64,000 nucleotides of DNA from Pseudomonas brassicacearum (GCF_000585995.1 NZ_CP007410.1:4987430-5051429); one strand, 5' to 3'; positions 27,296 to 35,695 are shown, counted from the stretch's first letter. Notes: generated by a model not told the origin, from the letters alone. Numbers and translations are program-made.

Positions 27296-27633
27296 GATTC
27301 ATCCCTCCAACCCGGAACCGTCAATTCCCAGGCCAGACTGCGCCGAATCGCGGCGTCGGGCTGACGCTCGCCACTTTCGATCAAGGCCAGATAAGACGGA
27401 CTGATACCTACCGTGCGGGCCAGCGCCTCAATGGCGATACCCTTCCCTTCGCGCAAACTGCGTAATTGATCCAGGCCAGGAAGAACCTGACCGGGTGCCG
27501 CCGCGTGACGGACGGTGGCCTCGCGCGACGGAGCTTGTTCGATGCCTGCTGCCTTCAGCAACGACTGGTACTGATCCCACGGTAAAACCGCGTATTCGGG
27601 CTCACCGTCGCGTGTGATTATTTGGATATCCAT
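27292..27633 (-). CDS. XRE-type DNA-binding protein with Phd/YefM-like N-terminus
   Basis: 113-aa two-part protein. Residues 1-30 (DGEPEYAVLPWDQYQSLLKAAG) resemble the strand-helix start of Phd/YefM antitoxins. Residues 55-105 form a Cro/C1-type HTH (GIAIEALARTVGISPSYLALIESGERQP). ATG 27633 is preferred over the frame start at 27657 because the conserved-looking sequence begins there. First gene of a three-gene operon; probably autoregulatory. Confidence 0.75.
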   Translation of the reverse strand: MDIQIITRDGEPEYAVLPWDQYQSLLKAAGIEQAPSREATVRHAAAPGQVLPGLDQLRSLREGKGIAIEALARTVGISPSYLALIESGERQPDAAIRRSLAWELTVPGWRDES

Positions 27634-27747
27634 GTCTACCCCGTAGGACAACAACACTTAGCGAGTCAGCTTTTTTCTTTAGAAGTGTAATCCTAATAGC
27701 AGCTAAGGTCGCGGGGCTATGAATCTCTGCAGGGGAATGGCGCAGGA

Positions 27748-28203
27748 TCAGGTTTTTTTCTGACCCTGGAGTTGGAGTTGTTCCGGGGTGTCGGGAAGTC
27801 TTTCGGCACGGGCAAGCTGCTCGGGCGATTGCCGATAACGCCAGGCACGGAAGGCTTCGAGTTCGCCGTCGAGGTTTTTCATGATCCAGGCCAGGACGGC
27901 GATATCGTCGAACATGCCGAACATCGGCAGAAAATCGGGAATCGCATCCAGGGGGCTGAGGAAATACATGAGCCCCGCCACAATCGAAAGCAGCGACTTG
28001 GCACTGACCGCCCGGTATTCGCCACGCCAGTAAGCCAGGCACAGCGCCTGCAGCAAGCGCAGGTCCTCCTTGAGCTTACCCAACCGGCCACCTTCCCGGG
28101 CACTTTTGCTGGCGACGGCAAACAGCAACGTCGGTAATCGACCGCGGGCCAGCAAGCGCCCTGCCAAGGGCAGAAATCGCGCAAAATTCCACGGGGCCTT
28201 CAT
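27748..28203 (-). CDS. DUF1232 (YkvA-like) membrane protein
   Basis: 151-aa protein with the DUF1232 signature AGLMYFLSPLDAIPDFLPMFGMFDDIAVL (about 82-110), usually a short membrane-associated domain of unknown function. A basic N-terminal region (RLLARGRLPTLLF) precedes it. ATG 28203 follows GGGAGAAAAA; the frame starting at 28230 lies within the DnaA-box element upstream and is less likely. The conserved non-coding element 28223-28353 sits directly upstream. Confidence 0.8.
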   Translation of the reverse strand: MKAPWNFARFLPLAGRLLARGRLPTLLFAVASKSAREGGRLGKLKEDLRLLQALCLAYWRGEYRAVSAKSLLSIVAGLMYFLSPLDAIPDFLPMFGMFDDIAVLAWIMKNLDGELEAFRAWRYRQSPEQLARAERLPDTPEQLQLQGQKKT

Positions 28204-28222
28204 TTTTTCTCCCACTGAAATG

Positions 28223-28353
28223 TTATCCACACAAATTGTGGATAACCTTGTGAACAGAGCTGCATTTCACCGCTGAAGCCCCCGTTTCATAAGGGCCTGG
28301 CTCAGATCGGGCGTTTTTTACTCACATAAAAAAACCCAATATTTCATTGACTT
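28223..28353. promoter_or_regulatory. Conserved non-coding element A with paired DnaA boxes
   Basis: Begins with TTATCCACA-N5-TGTGGATAA, two perfect DnaA-box consensus sequences facing each other, followed by a GGGCCTGGCTCA segment, TTTTTT...TAAAAAA and CATTGACTT. The whole 130 bp is clearly related, with at most one length difference, to 47090-47219. Both copies lie just upstream of small minus-strand genes. Confidence 0.6.
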
Positions 28354-28450
28354 GACCGGCTGACTGCGTCTAGCACAGCGCCTGTAATGCCTATGACTGT
28401 CACCTGCGTTGGCCGTTCGGTTTTTTTTGGTATTGACCAAACCCCAGATG

Positions 28451-28484
28451 CAACAACGCCCCGCATAAGCGAGGCGTTGTTGTT
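28451..28484 (-). terminator. Terminator of the FKBP gene
   Basis: Hairpin CAACAACGCC / GGCGTTGTTG around CCGCATAAGCGA, 13 bp past the FKBP stop. A T-rich tract on the minus strand is weak. Confidence 0.6.
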
Positions 28485-28497
28485 ATAGCAGATGCCG

Positions 28498-29211
28498 TTA
28501 CTTGGCTGCGTCTGCTTTTGCCGGATCCTTGATCGCCAGCAGTTCCAGGTCGAACACCAGGACCGAGTTGGCTGGGATGGCCGGGCTCGGGCTCTGGGCG
28601 CCGTAGGCCAGGTCACTTGGGATGTACAGCTTGTACTTCTCGCCGACATGCATCAGTTGCAGGCCTTCGACCCAACCCGGGATGACGCCGCTGACCGGCA
28701 GATCGATCGGGCTGCCACGTTCAACGGAGCTGTCGAACACGGTGCCGTTGGTCAGCTTGCCAGTGTAGTGGACAGTCACGACGTCGGTCGGCTTAGGCTG
28801 TGGGCCATCGGCTTTCTTGACCACTTCGTACTGCAGGCCGGAAGCGGTGGTGGTCACACCGGTTTTCTTGCCGTTTTCTTCAAGGAATTTCTTGCCGGCG
28901 GCTGCCGACTCTTCGCTCATCTTGGCCATGCGCTCTTCGGCACGTTTTTGCAGTGCGGCAAAGGCTTCGACCAACTCTTCGTCTTTCAGCTTCTGTTCTT
29001 TCTTGCCGACGGCATCTTCGATGCCCTGGGCGACTGCTTTGGAGTCCAGGTCATCCATGCCTTCCTGAGCCAGGCTCTTGCCCATGTTCAGGCCAATACC
29101 GTAGGAAGCTTTCTGCGCCGGGGTTTTCAGCTCCACGCTGGTCTGCGAGTCGCAACCCGCGAGTACCAGGCCAACCAGGGCCACCGCCGCCGCCAACCGA
29201 TGCTGTTTCAT
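28498..29211 (-). CDS. FKBP-type peptidyl-prolyl isomerase lipoprotein (FkpA/Mip-like)
   Basis: 237-aa envelope folding factor. Lipoprotein signal with lipobox LVLAGC (Cys20). N-terminal dimerisation helices (about 28-110; KASYGIGLNMGKSLAQEG is typical) lead to the FKBP domain (about 125-230) with VTVHYTGKLTNGTVFDSS, VIPGWVEGLQLM and YGAQSPSPAIPANSVLVFDLELL, the prolyl-isomerase pocket residues. It probably helps fold outer-membrane or periplasmic proteins. ATG 29211 is preceded by AAGGAA. Confidence 0.93.
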   Translation of the reverse strand: MKQHRLAAAVALVGLVLAGCDSQTSVELKTPAQKASYGIGLNMGKSLAQEGMDDLDSKAVAQGIEDAVGKKEQKLKDEELVEAFAALQKRAEERMAKMSEESAAAGKKFLEENGKKTGVTTTASGLQYEVVKKADGPQPKPTDVVTVHYTGKLTNGTVFDSSVERGSPIDLPVSGVIPGWVEGLQLMHVGEKYKLYIPSDLAYGAQSPSPAIPANSVLVFDLELLAIKDPAKADAAK

Positions 29212-29480
29212 GCTATTTCCTTGTTCATGCGCCTAAAGGGCAATCGAATAAAGCCGCGAGCTTATCAGGCGGCCACGACCAATGGCTACCGGCATGTGAG
29301 CAGCAAAGTGATGATAAGTTCACGTCCGCAAACGCTTTTTAATCCTGGGCCGATGAAGCCTCTGTCATCCGTTACGTACAGAGACAAATTGCCGCTGACC
29401 AACGTCCCGCAGGTAATGGCCACTTGCCGGTGGCGCGACGCTGAGGCATAAGGGCATATCAAAAAAACAAGGACGTTACC

Positions 29481-31286
29481 GTGCGCCTTCTCTCTCGCAT
29501 CCTCTTGCTGCTCCTCGCGCTGCTTGTTGTCGCCGTGGCCGTGGTGCTTTATTACATCGCCAATCCTCGCCTGCCGTTCTATACACCGGCCCAGCAGGTG
29601 CACTACCTGGATCAATGGAGCGCCGCCGAGCGCCAGACGTATTACTTCACGCCCCAAGGCACCCAGGTCAAAGGCCTGCGCTACGACTGGTTCACGGCAC
29701 TCGAATTACCGTTTTCGCAACAACGCTTTGCTTCGCCGGACTATCTGGCGCGGTTCGGCTTCCTGGTCGACCCGGCGCAAAAAGCCTCGCCGAACAATCC
29801 CGGTAACTTGCCGGTGGGTTTCGCACGGCATCAGAATTCGGGCAGTAGCGATGAGTTTCTGGATATTACCTGCGCCGCCTGTCACACCGGCGAGTTGCGC
29901 TTCAAGGGCCAAGCCATAAGGATTGATGGCGGCTCGGCGCAGCACGTCCTGCCTTCCAGTGTTCCGACACTGCGCGGTGGCAGTTTCGGACAAGCACTGG
30001 TCGCCAGTCTGGCTTCCACCTACTACAACCCGTGGAAATTCGAACGCTTTGCCCGCCAGGTTCTGGGCAAGGACTACGATGCCCGTCATGAAGAATTGCG
30101 CGAGCAATTCAAGGCCTCCCTGTACACCTTCATACGGGTGGCCTGGAACGACACCCATCGCGGCCTCTACCCCACCGAAGAAGGCCCCGGCCGCACCGAC
30201 GCCTTTGGTCGCATTGCCAATGCCAGCTTCGGCGATGCCATTTCGGCGGAAAACTATCGGGTTGCCAACGCACCGGTGGATTACCCGCAGCTGTGGGATA
30301 TATGGATGTTCGACTGGGTGCAGTGGAACGGCTCGGCCCAACAACCCATGGCTCGCAACGTTGGCGAAGCGCTGGGCGTGGGTGCCACGCTGAATTTCTT
30401 CGACGCCCAGGGCAAGCCGTTGCAGGGCGATGCGCGATACCCCTCCAGCGTGCGCGTGCGCGACCTGAATAAAATCGAAGAAACCCTGCAATTGCTCAAG
30501 CCCCCGGTGTGGCCGGAGGCACTGCTTGGCACGATCGACAAACCTCTGGCCAGCAAGGGCCGGGCGCTGTTCGTCGAAAACTGCGCCGGTTGTCATGTGC
30601 CCAAAGTGGTTCAGGGGCCCGACAGACCGGTTCAGCAACTGCACATGCTGCCAGTGAAAGCGATCGGCACCGACCCGGGCACCGCCAATAACATTGCCGA
30701 CCATCGCTTCGACCTGACCAGCCTGCAGTGGGATCCGGCCGAGCTGGCGAAACTGGACGTGCAACTGCACCCGACTCCGACGGCGCCGCTGGACATGAGC
30801 CAGCTCTCGGTTGCCAAAGGCCTGGCCTACGTCACCGCGTTTGTCGAAAACCGCGCTTACCGCGACGCCGGCGTCACCCCCGTCGAGCGCCCGGCCCTGG
30901 ACGGCTTCGGCTTGCCCATCGGCGTACGCGAACTGCGCGCCTATAAGGCCCGGCCGCTGGCGGGCGTCTGGGCCACGCCACCGTTCCTGCACAACGGCTC
31001 GGTGCCGACGATCTATCAACTGCTGTCGCCCCAGGCCGAGCGTGCGACCAGCTTTTATAAAGGCAGCTTCGAATACGATCCGCGCCACCTGGGCTATCGT
31101 ACCGAAGCCTTCACCAATGGTTTCCTCTTCGATACCCGAATCACCGGCAACCACAACAGTGGCCATGAATTCCGCGCCGGTGAGCGGGGCAACGGCGTGA
31201 TTGGCCGGCTACTGCAACCGCAGGAACGCTGGGCGTTGCTGGAGTACCTCAAGGTGCTTGGCGGGCCGCTGGAGTCGCAACTGTAA
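29481..31286 (+). CDS. Di-haem c-type cytochrome, RoxA/cytochrome-c-peroxidase-like
   Basis: 601-aa exported protein with an N-terminal signal-anchor (about 5-27) and two covalent haem motifs, CAACH (131-135) and CAGCH (368-372). Size and spacing resemble the RoxA / di-haem peroxidase group; RoxA-type enzymes oxygenate polyisoprene, others are peroxidases of unknown substrate. Start is GTG 29481 with AAGGA upstream. The next gene, 31 bp on, encodes a catalase-fold protein, so the pair is probably one periplasmic redox unit (inference). The electron donor and substrate are unknown. Confidence 0.82.
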   Translation: MRLLSRILLLLLALLVVAVAVVLYYIANPRLPFYTPAQQVHYLDQWSAAERQTYYFTPQGTQVKGLRYDWFTALELPFSQQRFASPDYLARFGFLVDPAQKASPNNPGNLPVGFARHQNSGSSDEFLDITCAACHTGELRFKGQAIRIDGGSAQHVLPSSVPTLRGGSFGQALVASLASTYYNPWKFERFARQVLGKDYDARHEELREQFKASLYTFIRVAWNDTHRGLYPTEEGPGRTDAFGRIANASFGDAISAENYRVANAPVDYPQLWDIWMFDWVQWNGSAQQPMARNVGEALGVGATLNFFDAQGKPLQGDARYPSSVRVRDLNKIEETLQLLKPPVWPEALLGTIDKPLASKGRALFVENCAGCHVPKVVQGPDRPVQQLHMLPVKAIGTDPGTANNIADHRFDLTSLQWDPAELAKLDVQLHPTPTAPLDMSQLSVAKGLAYVTAFVENRAYRDAGVTPVERPALDGFGLPIGVRELRAYKARPLAGVWATPPFLHNGSVPTIYQLLSPQAERATSFYKGSFEYDPRHLGYRTEAFTNGFLFDTRITGNHNSGHEFRAGERGNGVIGRLLQPQERWALLEYLKVLGGPLESQL

Positions 31287-31317
31287 TGATGACCTTCTCA
31301 GGCAAAAGGATTTTCCC

Positions 31318-32454
31318 ATGCTGATCACGCTCTGGCTGCGCCTCGGCGCCTTTTTGGGCAAGACGCTCCTGTGGCTGCTGGGCATCGGCCTGCTCGGCTG
31401 GGCGCTGGCCACGGCCTGGTTCGCCTGGCAACACAGCGGGGCGGTGTCGGACAAAGAGCAGATACCGCCCGGCGAATCCGCCATGACCCAGGACATCATC
31501 CAGACCGCGATCCGCATCGTCGATCAGCACCGTGAAGGCACGCGCTATCTGCGCGACGCCCATGCCAAGGCGCACGGTTGCGTCATGGCCGAGGTCCAGG
31601 TGCCGAACGACCTGCCGACGCCGTTGCGCCAAGGCGTGTTTGCCGAACCGGGCAAGACTTGGCAGGCAACGATCCGTCTCTCCAACGGCAACGCCTATCC
31701 TCAATTCGACAGCTTGCGCGATGCACGGGGGATGGCGATCAAGCTGCTGAACGTGCCGGGCAAGCAACTGCTCGCTGATCGGCAATCACAAGGCGAACAG
31801 GATTTCGTGATGTTCAATCACTCGAACTTCTTCGTCAGCGATGTCGCCGAATATCGTCAGAATGTGGCGGCCCAGGCCGATGGCAAAAAAGCGCTGGCAT
31901 TCTTTCCGAGCGTGGACCCACGCAGTTGGCAGATCCGCCATTTGTTCATCGCCCTGGCGACCCTCTCACCGCCACCGGCCAGTCCGACCCAGACCACGTA
32001 CTTTTCCGTATCGCCCTACAAGTTCGGTGAAGCCAACGCCAAGTTTCGCGTCGCGCCGGACCCGGACAACTGCCCGGCCTATACCCTGCCGGCGCAAAAC
32101 CAGGACTTGCCGAATTTCCTGCGCAGCGCCCTGAATCAGCAGCTATCCACAGACCGGGTGCCGGCGTGTTTTGTCCTGCAGATCCAGCGCCAGGATCCGA
32201 GCAAGTACATGCCAATCGAAGACACCAGCATTGAATGGCGAGAAAGTGATGCTCCGTTCGAGACGGTGGCGAAAATCAAGGTACCGGCCCAGGACTTCGA
32301 TACACCCAAGCTGAACCTGGCCTGTGACAACCAGTCCTTCAACCCCTGGTTCGGCATTGAGGCCCATCGCCCCATCGGCGGCATCAACCGCTTGCGCAAA
32401 GCGGTGTATGAGGCGGTCAGCGATTACCGTCACAGCCGTAATGCCGAGCAGTAG
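31318..32454 (+). CDS. Catalase-family (SrpA-like) membrane-anchored haem protein
   Basis: 378-aa protein with an N-terminal transmembrane anchor (about 12-38) and a catalase-fold domain. YLRDAHAKAHGCVMAEVQV (about 79-97) corresponds to the distal-His region of catalases, and SLRDARGMAIKLL plus FVMFNHSNFFVSD follow the family order. It is shorter than true catalases (about 480-500 aa), as in SrpA-like proteins with peroxidase-type or unknown activity. ATG 31318 has AAAGGA upstream; a longer frame overlapping the cytochrome gene is unlikely. Ends at a bidirectional terminator shared with the tRNA genes. Confidence 0.8.
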   Translation: MLITLWLRLGAFLGKTLLWLLGIGLLGWALATAWFAWQHSGAVSDKEQIPPGESAMTQDIIQTAIRIVDQHREGTRYLRDAHAKAHGCVMAEVQVPNDLPTPLRQGVFAEPGKTWQATIRLSNGNAYPQFDSLRDARGMAIKLLNVPGKQLLADRQSQGEQDFVMFNHSNFFVSDVAEYRQNVAAQADGKKALAFFPSVDPRSWQIRHLFIALATLSPPPASPTQTTYFSVSPYKFGEANAKFRVAPDPDNCPAYTLPAQNQDLPNFLRSALNQQLSTDRVPACFVLQIQRQDPSKYMPIEDTSIEWRESDAPFETVAKIKVPAQDFDTPKLNLACDNQSFNPWFGIEAHRPIGGINRLRKAVYEAVSDYRHSRNAEQ

Positions 32455-32476
32455 ATAGCCGGCAAATCCCAGACAG

Positions 32477-32507
32477 CAAAAAGCCCGCTCGATTGAGCGG
32501 GCTTTTT
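32477..32507. terminator. Bidirectional terminator
   Basis: AAAAAGCCCGCTC-GATT-GAGCGGGCTTTTT: symmetric, with A/T tracts on both sides, so it can stop the catalase-like gene from the left and the tRNA operon from the right. Confidence 0.9.
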
Positions 32508-32546
32508 GTAGGTGACCTGGCGTTCAGCGGGCCAGGAAACCGAATA

Positions 32547-32623
32547 TGGCGCAGCGGACGGGACTCGAACCCGCGACCCCCGGCGTGACAGGCCGGTATT
32601 CTAACCGACTGAACTACCGCTGC
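32547..32623 (-). tRNA. tRNA-Asp (GTC), copy 2
   Basis: 77 nt including encoded CCA. Acceptor stem GCAGCGG/CCGCTGC, anticodon loop CCTGTCACG with anticodon GTC, T-arm GGGTTCGAGTCCC. Same sequence as 32892-32968. Confidence 0.97.
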
Positions 32624-32640
32624 GCGTAACATTGAAAGTT

Positions 32641-32716
32641 TGGTGGGTGATGACGGGATCGAACCGCCGACATTCTGCTTGTAAGGCAGACGCTCTCCCA
32701 GCTGAGCTAATCACCC
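32641..32716 (-). tRNA. tRNA-Val (TAC), copy 2
   Basis: 76 nt including CCA. Acceptor GGGTGAT/ATCACCC, anticodon loop CTTACAA with anticodon TAC, T-arm GCGGTTCGATCCCG. Seventeen bp upstream of tRNA-Asp in the transcript. Confidence 0.97.
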
Positions 32717-32827
32717 TTCACTTTCGATGCGGGGCGCATTCTCTCACAGTTTTTCGTAACGCGCTGATTTAAATAGAAAATTCAGCAAAAAACCTGAGAA
32801 AAGCACATCGCATTAACTGCAAACAGC

Positions 32828-32852
32828 AAAAAGCCCGCGTGAGCGGGCTTTC
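32828..32852 (-). terminator. Terminator between the two tRNA pairs
   Basis: AAAGCCCGC-GTGA-GCGGGCTTT with an A-tract on the plus strand (T-tract in the minus transcript). It is a diverged copy of the 32477 hairpin, so the duplication carried its own terminator. Confidence 0.8.
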
Positions 32853-32891
32853 CGTGGTCATCTGGCGTTCAGCGTTCCAGATAACCGAATA

Positions 32892-32968
32892 TGGCGCAGC
32901 GGACGGGACTCGAACCCGCGACCCCCGGCGTGACAGGCCGGTATTCTAACCGACTGAACTACCGCTGC
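32892..32968 (-). tRNA. tRNA-Asp (GTC), copy 1
   Basis: 77 nt including CCA, identical to the copy at 32547-32623. Confidence 0.97.
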
Positions 32969-32987
32969 GCGTAACACTTGAAACGAA

Positions 32988-33063
32988 TGGTGGGTGATGA
33001 CGGGATCGAACCGCCGACATTCTGCTTGTAAGGCAGACGCTCTCCCAGCTGAGCTAATCACCC
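32988..33063 (-). tRNA. tRNA-Val (TAC), copy 1
   Basis: 76 nt including CCA, identical to the copy at 32641-32716. First gene of the tRNA transcript. Confidence 0.97.
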
Positions 33064-33084
33064 TTCGCTTTCGGTGTGGCGCGC

Positions 33085-33113
33085 ATTCTACGGAGCACTC
33101 CCTAAGCTGGCAA
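33085..33113 (-). promoter_or_regulatory. Sigma-70 promoter of the tRNA-Val/Asp operon
   Basis: On the minus strand TTGCCA (33113-33108), 17-bp spacer, TAGAAT (33090-33085), followed by a GC-rich discriminator GCGCGCC typical of stringently controlled stable-RNA promoters, and AT-rich sequence upstream (TTAATTTAAAAAG). The copy-2 pair keeps only GAGAAT and GCGCC, without a clear -35. Confidence 0.7.
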
Positions 33114-33223
33114 GCACTTTTTAAATTAATTTTTTCATGCCTTCCAAAGGCTTAGCGAAGGGTTGGCCTATGGCGCCGCGAAGAGAATAATGCCCCCCTT
33201 TGTATAAAGGAGAGACTCACCCC

Positions 33224-34144
33224 ATGTGGTTCAAAAACCTGCTTATCTATCGCCTGACCCAAGATCTGCCTTTTGATGCCGAGGCGTTGGAAACTGCACT
33301 GGCCACCAAACTGGCGCGTCCATGTGCAAGCCAGGAGTTGACCACTTACGGTTTCGTCGCGCCGTTTGGCAAAGGCGAAGACGCGCCATTGGTGCATGTC
33401 AGCCAGGATTTCCTGCTGATCGCCGCTCGCAAGGAGGAACGCATCCTGCCGGGCAGCGTCGTGCGCGACGCCCTGAAGGAAAAGGTCGAAGAGATCGAAG
33501 CCGAGCAAATGCGCAAGGTCTATAAAAAGGAACGGGACCAGCTCAAGGATGAAATCATCCAGGCGTTCCTGCCACGGGCCTTCATTCGTCGCTCGTCCAC
33601 CTTCGCCGCCATCGCGCCGAAACAGGGCCTGATCCTGGTGAACTCCGCCAGCCCGAAACGCGCCGAAGACCTGCTGTCGACCCTGCGCGAAGTCATCGGC
33701 ACGCTGCCGGTGCGCCCACTGACGGTGAAAATGGCCCCGACCGCCACCATGACCGACTGGGTCAAGACCCAGAAAGCCGCGGACGATTTCTTCGTGCTGG
33801 ATGAGTGCGAATTGCGCGACCCCCATGAAGACGGCGGTATCGTGCGTTGCAAGCGTCAGGACCTGACCAGCGATGAAATCCAACTGCACCTGAACACCGG
33901 CAAGGTAGTGACGCAATTGTCGCTGGCCTGGCAGGACAAGCTGTCCTTCGTGCTCGACGACAAAATGGTGGTCAAGCGCCTGAAGTTCGAAGACCTGCTG
34001 CAGGACCAGGCGGAACAGGACGGTGGCGAAGAAGCCCTCGGCCAGTTGGACGCCAGCTTCACCCTGATGATGCTGACGTTCGGCGAGTTCCTGCCGGCGC
34101 TGGTTGAAGCGTTGGGTGGAGAAGAGATGCCGCAGGGGATCTAA
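33224..34144 (+). CDS. rdgC: Recombination-associated protein RdgC
   Basis: 306-aa RdgC, a ring-shaped dsDNA-binding dimer that restrains Rec[13 protein letters not shown] start, [18 protein letters not shown] and [14 protein letters not shown] are hallmark stretches. AAAGGAGAGA lies upstream, and ATG 33224 matches the family N-terminus. Single-gene unit followed by a REP pair. Confidence 0.95.
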   Translation: MWFKNLLIYRLTQDLPFDAEALETALATKLARPCASQELTTYGFVAPFGKGEDAPLVHVSQDFLLIAARKEERILPGSVVRDALKEKVEEIEAEQMRKVYKKERDQLKDEIIQAFLPRAFIRRSSTFAAIAPKQGLILVNSASPKRAEDLLSTLREVIGTLPVRPLTVKMAPTATMTDWVKTQKAADDFFVLDECELRDPHEDGGIVRCKRQDLTSDEIQLHLNTGKVVTQLSLAWQDKLSFVLDDKMVVKRLKFEDLLQDQAEQDGGEEALGQLDASFTLMMLTFGEFLPALVEALGGEEMPQGI

Positions 34145-34160
34145 AGGCTGGTGATTCTCC

Positions 34161-34250
34161 TGTGGGAGCGGGCTTGCTCGCGAAAGCGGTGTATCCGTTA
34201 ACGACTATGTTGACTGGCATACCGCTTTCGCGAGCAAGCCCGCTCCCACA
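34161..34250. repeat. REP pair (BIME), GTGGGAGCGGGCTTGCTCGC type
   Basis: TGTGGGAGCGGGCTTGCTCG and inverted copy between rdgC and the BASS transporter gene. Confidence 0.92.
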
Positions 34251-34288
34251 TTGGTTTTTATGGTGTTATCAAGAATAAGGATCAGGTC

Positions 34289-35257
34289 ATGCGTGCATTG
34301 GCTGCATTGAGCCGCTTTGTCGGCAATACCTTCGCTTACTGGGTACTGATTTTCGCCGTCGTGGCATTCCTGCAACCGCAGTGGTTCGTCGGCCTGAAAA
34401 GCGCCATCGTGCCGCTGCTGGGCCTGGTGATGTTCGGCATGGGCCTGACCCTCAAGCTCGATGACTTCGCCGAAGTCGCGCGCCATCCCTGGCGCGTGGC
34501 CTTGGGCGTGGTCGCCCATTTCGTGATCATGCCCGGAGTGGCGTGGTTGCTCTGCCAGGTGTTCCACCTGCCGCCGGAAATCGCCGTCGGCGTGATCCTG
34601 GTGGGCTGCTGCCCGAGCGGCACCTCGTCGAATGTCATGACCTGGCTGGCCCGTGGCGACTTGGCCCTGTCGGTGGCTATCGCCGCCGTCACCACCCTGC
34701 TTGCGCCGCTGTTGACCCCGGCGCTGATCTGGCTGCTGGCCTCGGCGTGGTTGCCGGTATCGTTCATGGAACTGTTCTGGTCGATCCTGCAAGTGGTGCT
34801 GCTGCCTATCGTGCTGGGCGTGGTCGCGCAACGGCTGCTGGGGGACAAGGTGCGTCATGCCGTGGAGGTGTTGCCGCTGGTGTCGGTGGTGAGCATCGTC
34901 ATCATCGTCACCGCTGTGGTAGCCGCCAGCCAGGCGAAAATTGCCGAATCGGGCCTGCTGATCATGGCCGTGGTGATGTTGCACAACAGCTTCGGCTTTT
35001 TGCTGGGTTACTTCACCGGGCACCTGTTCAAGCTGCCGCTGGCCCAGCGTAAATCCCTGGCGCTGGAAGTGGGCATGCAGAACTCCGGCTTGGGCGCGGC
35101 CCTGGCCAGCGCGCATTTCTCGCCGCTGGCGGCAGTCCCCAGCGCGCTGTTCAGCGTCTGGCACAATATTTCCGGGGCTTTGCTCTCGACGTACTTCCGG
35201 CGCATGAGCGAAAAACAGGACCGTGAAACGCTAGCCGCCCGGCAAACCGCCGACTGA
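34289..35257 (+). CDS. Bile acid:sodium symporter (BASS) family transporter
   Basis: 322-aa inner-membrane protein with about ten transmembrane helices. MFGMGLTLKLDDFAEVARHPW and VGCCPSGTSSNVMTWLARGDLALSV are the crossover-helix signatures of the BASS family (ASBT/PanS-like), and the EVGMQNSGLGAALA near the C-terminus forms the second Na+ site motif. It likely carries an organic acid anion (pantoate, pyruvate or similar) with Na+. Substrate cannot be assigned. The 3' end is 47 bp from the guanidine riboswitch. Confidence 0.9.
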   Translation: MRALAALSRFVGNTFAYWVLIFAVVAFLQPQWFVGLKSAIVPLLGLVMFGMGLTLKLDDFAEVARHPWRVALGVVAHFVIMPGVAWLLCQVFHLPPEIAVGVILVGCCPSGTSSNVMTWLARGDLALSVAIAAVTTLLAPLLTPALIWLLASAWLPVSFMELFWSILQVVLLPIVLGVVAQRLLGDKVRHAVEVLPLVSVVSIVIIVTAVVAASQAKIAESGLLIMAVVMLHNSFGFLLGYFTGHLFKLPLAQRKSLALEVGMQNSGLGAALASAHFSPLAAVPSALFSVWHNISGALLSTYFRRMSEKQDRETLAARQTAD

Positions 35258-35304
35258 GGCAGACTTGATCGAGTGCCCGATCATGGGCACTCTATCCATC
35301 CACT

Positions 35305-35354
35305 GCGGGGACGACCCCGCCACTCGATTGAGTCTTGAATCCGGGGACGACCCC
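35305..35354 (+). promoter_or_regulatory. Guanidine-II (mini-ykkC) riboswitch
   Basis: Two small hairpins with identical ACGA loops: GCGGGGACGACCCCGC (35305-35320) and CCGGGGACGACCCC (35341-35354), 20 bp apart and 20 bp before the sugE start. Twin ACGR-loop hairpins define the guanidine-II class, which turns on guanidinium export when guanidine binds both loops and frees the ribosome site (here GATGAGGTG). Confidence 0.93.
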
Positions 35355-35374
35355 ATCCATCGATGAGGTGCCTG

Positions 35375-35689
35375 ATGTCCTGGATCATTCTATTTTTTGC
35401 TGGCCTGTTCGAAGTTGGCTGGGCGGTCGGCCTGAAGTACACCGACGGGTTCAGCCGCCCTCTCCCCACTGCACTGACGATTGCCGCCATGGCCATCAGC
35501 CTCGGGCTGCTCGGCCTGGCGATGAAGGAGTTGCCCTTGGGCACGGCCTATGCGATCTGGACCGGGGTCGGTGCCGTGGGCACGGTGATCGCCGGGATCA
35601 TTTTGTTTGGCGAGTCGATGGCACTGGTTCGGTTGGCCAGTGTGGCGTTGATCATCGTCGGGCTGGTAGGGCTCAAGGTCAGCGCCTGA
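35375..35689 (+). CDS. sugE: Guanidinium exporter Gdx/SugE (SMR family)
   Basis: 104-aa small-multidrug-resistance protein with four transmembrane helices. The coupling Glu13 is in [16 protein letters not shown], and the C-terminal [20 protein letters not shown] is typical of the SugE/Gdx branch, which exchanges guanidinium for protons. Regulation by the guanidine-II riboswitch directly upstream supports guanidinium over quaternary ammonium as substrate. ATG 35375 is used; an ATG four codons earlier lies before the ribosome site. Confidence 0.94.
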   Translation: MSWIILFFAGLFEVGWAVGLKYTDGFSRPLPTALTIAAMAISLGLLGLAMKELPLGTAYAIWTGVGAVGTVIAGIILFGESMALVRLASVALIIVGLVGLKVSA

Positions 35690-35695
35690 ATGGAC

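Noticed and set aside
28344..28649. Minus-strand frame overlapping the FKBP gene end
   Set aside because: Out of frame with the FKBP gene; covers the FKBP C-terminus, its terminator and element A.
32140..32160. TATCCACAG DnaA-box-like sequence inside the catalase-like gene
   Set aside because: Single, within coding sequence, without the paired arrangement of elements A and B.
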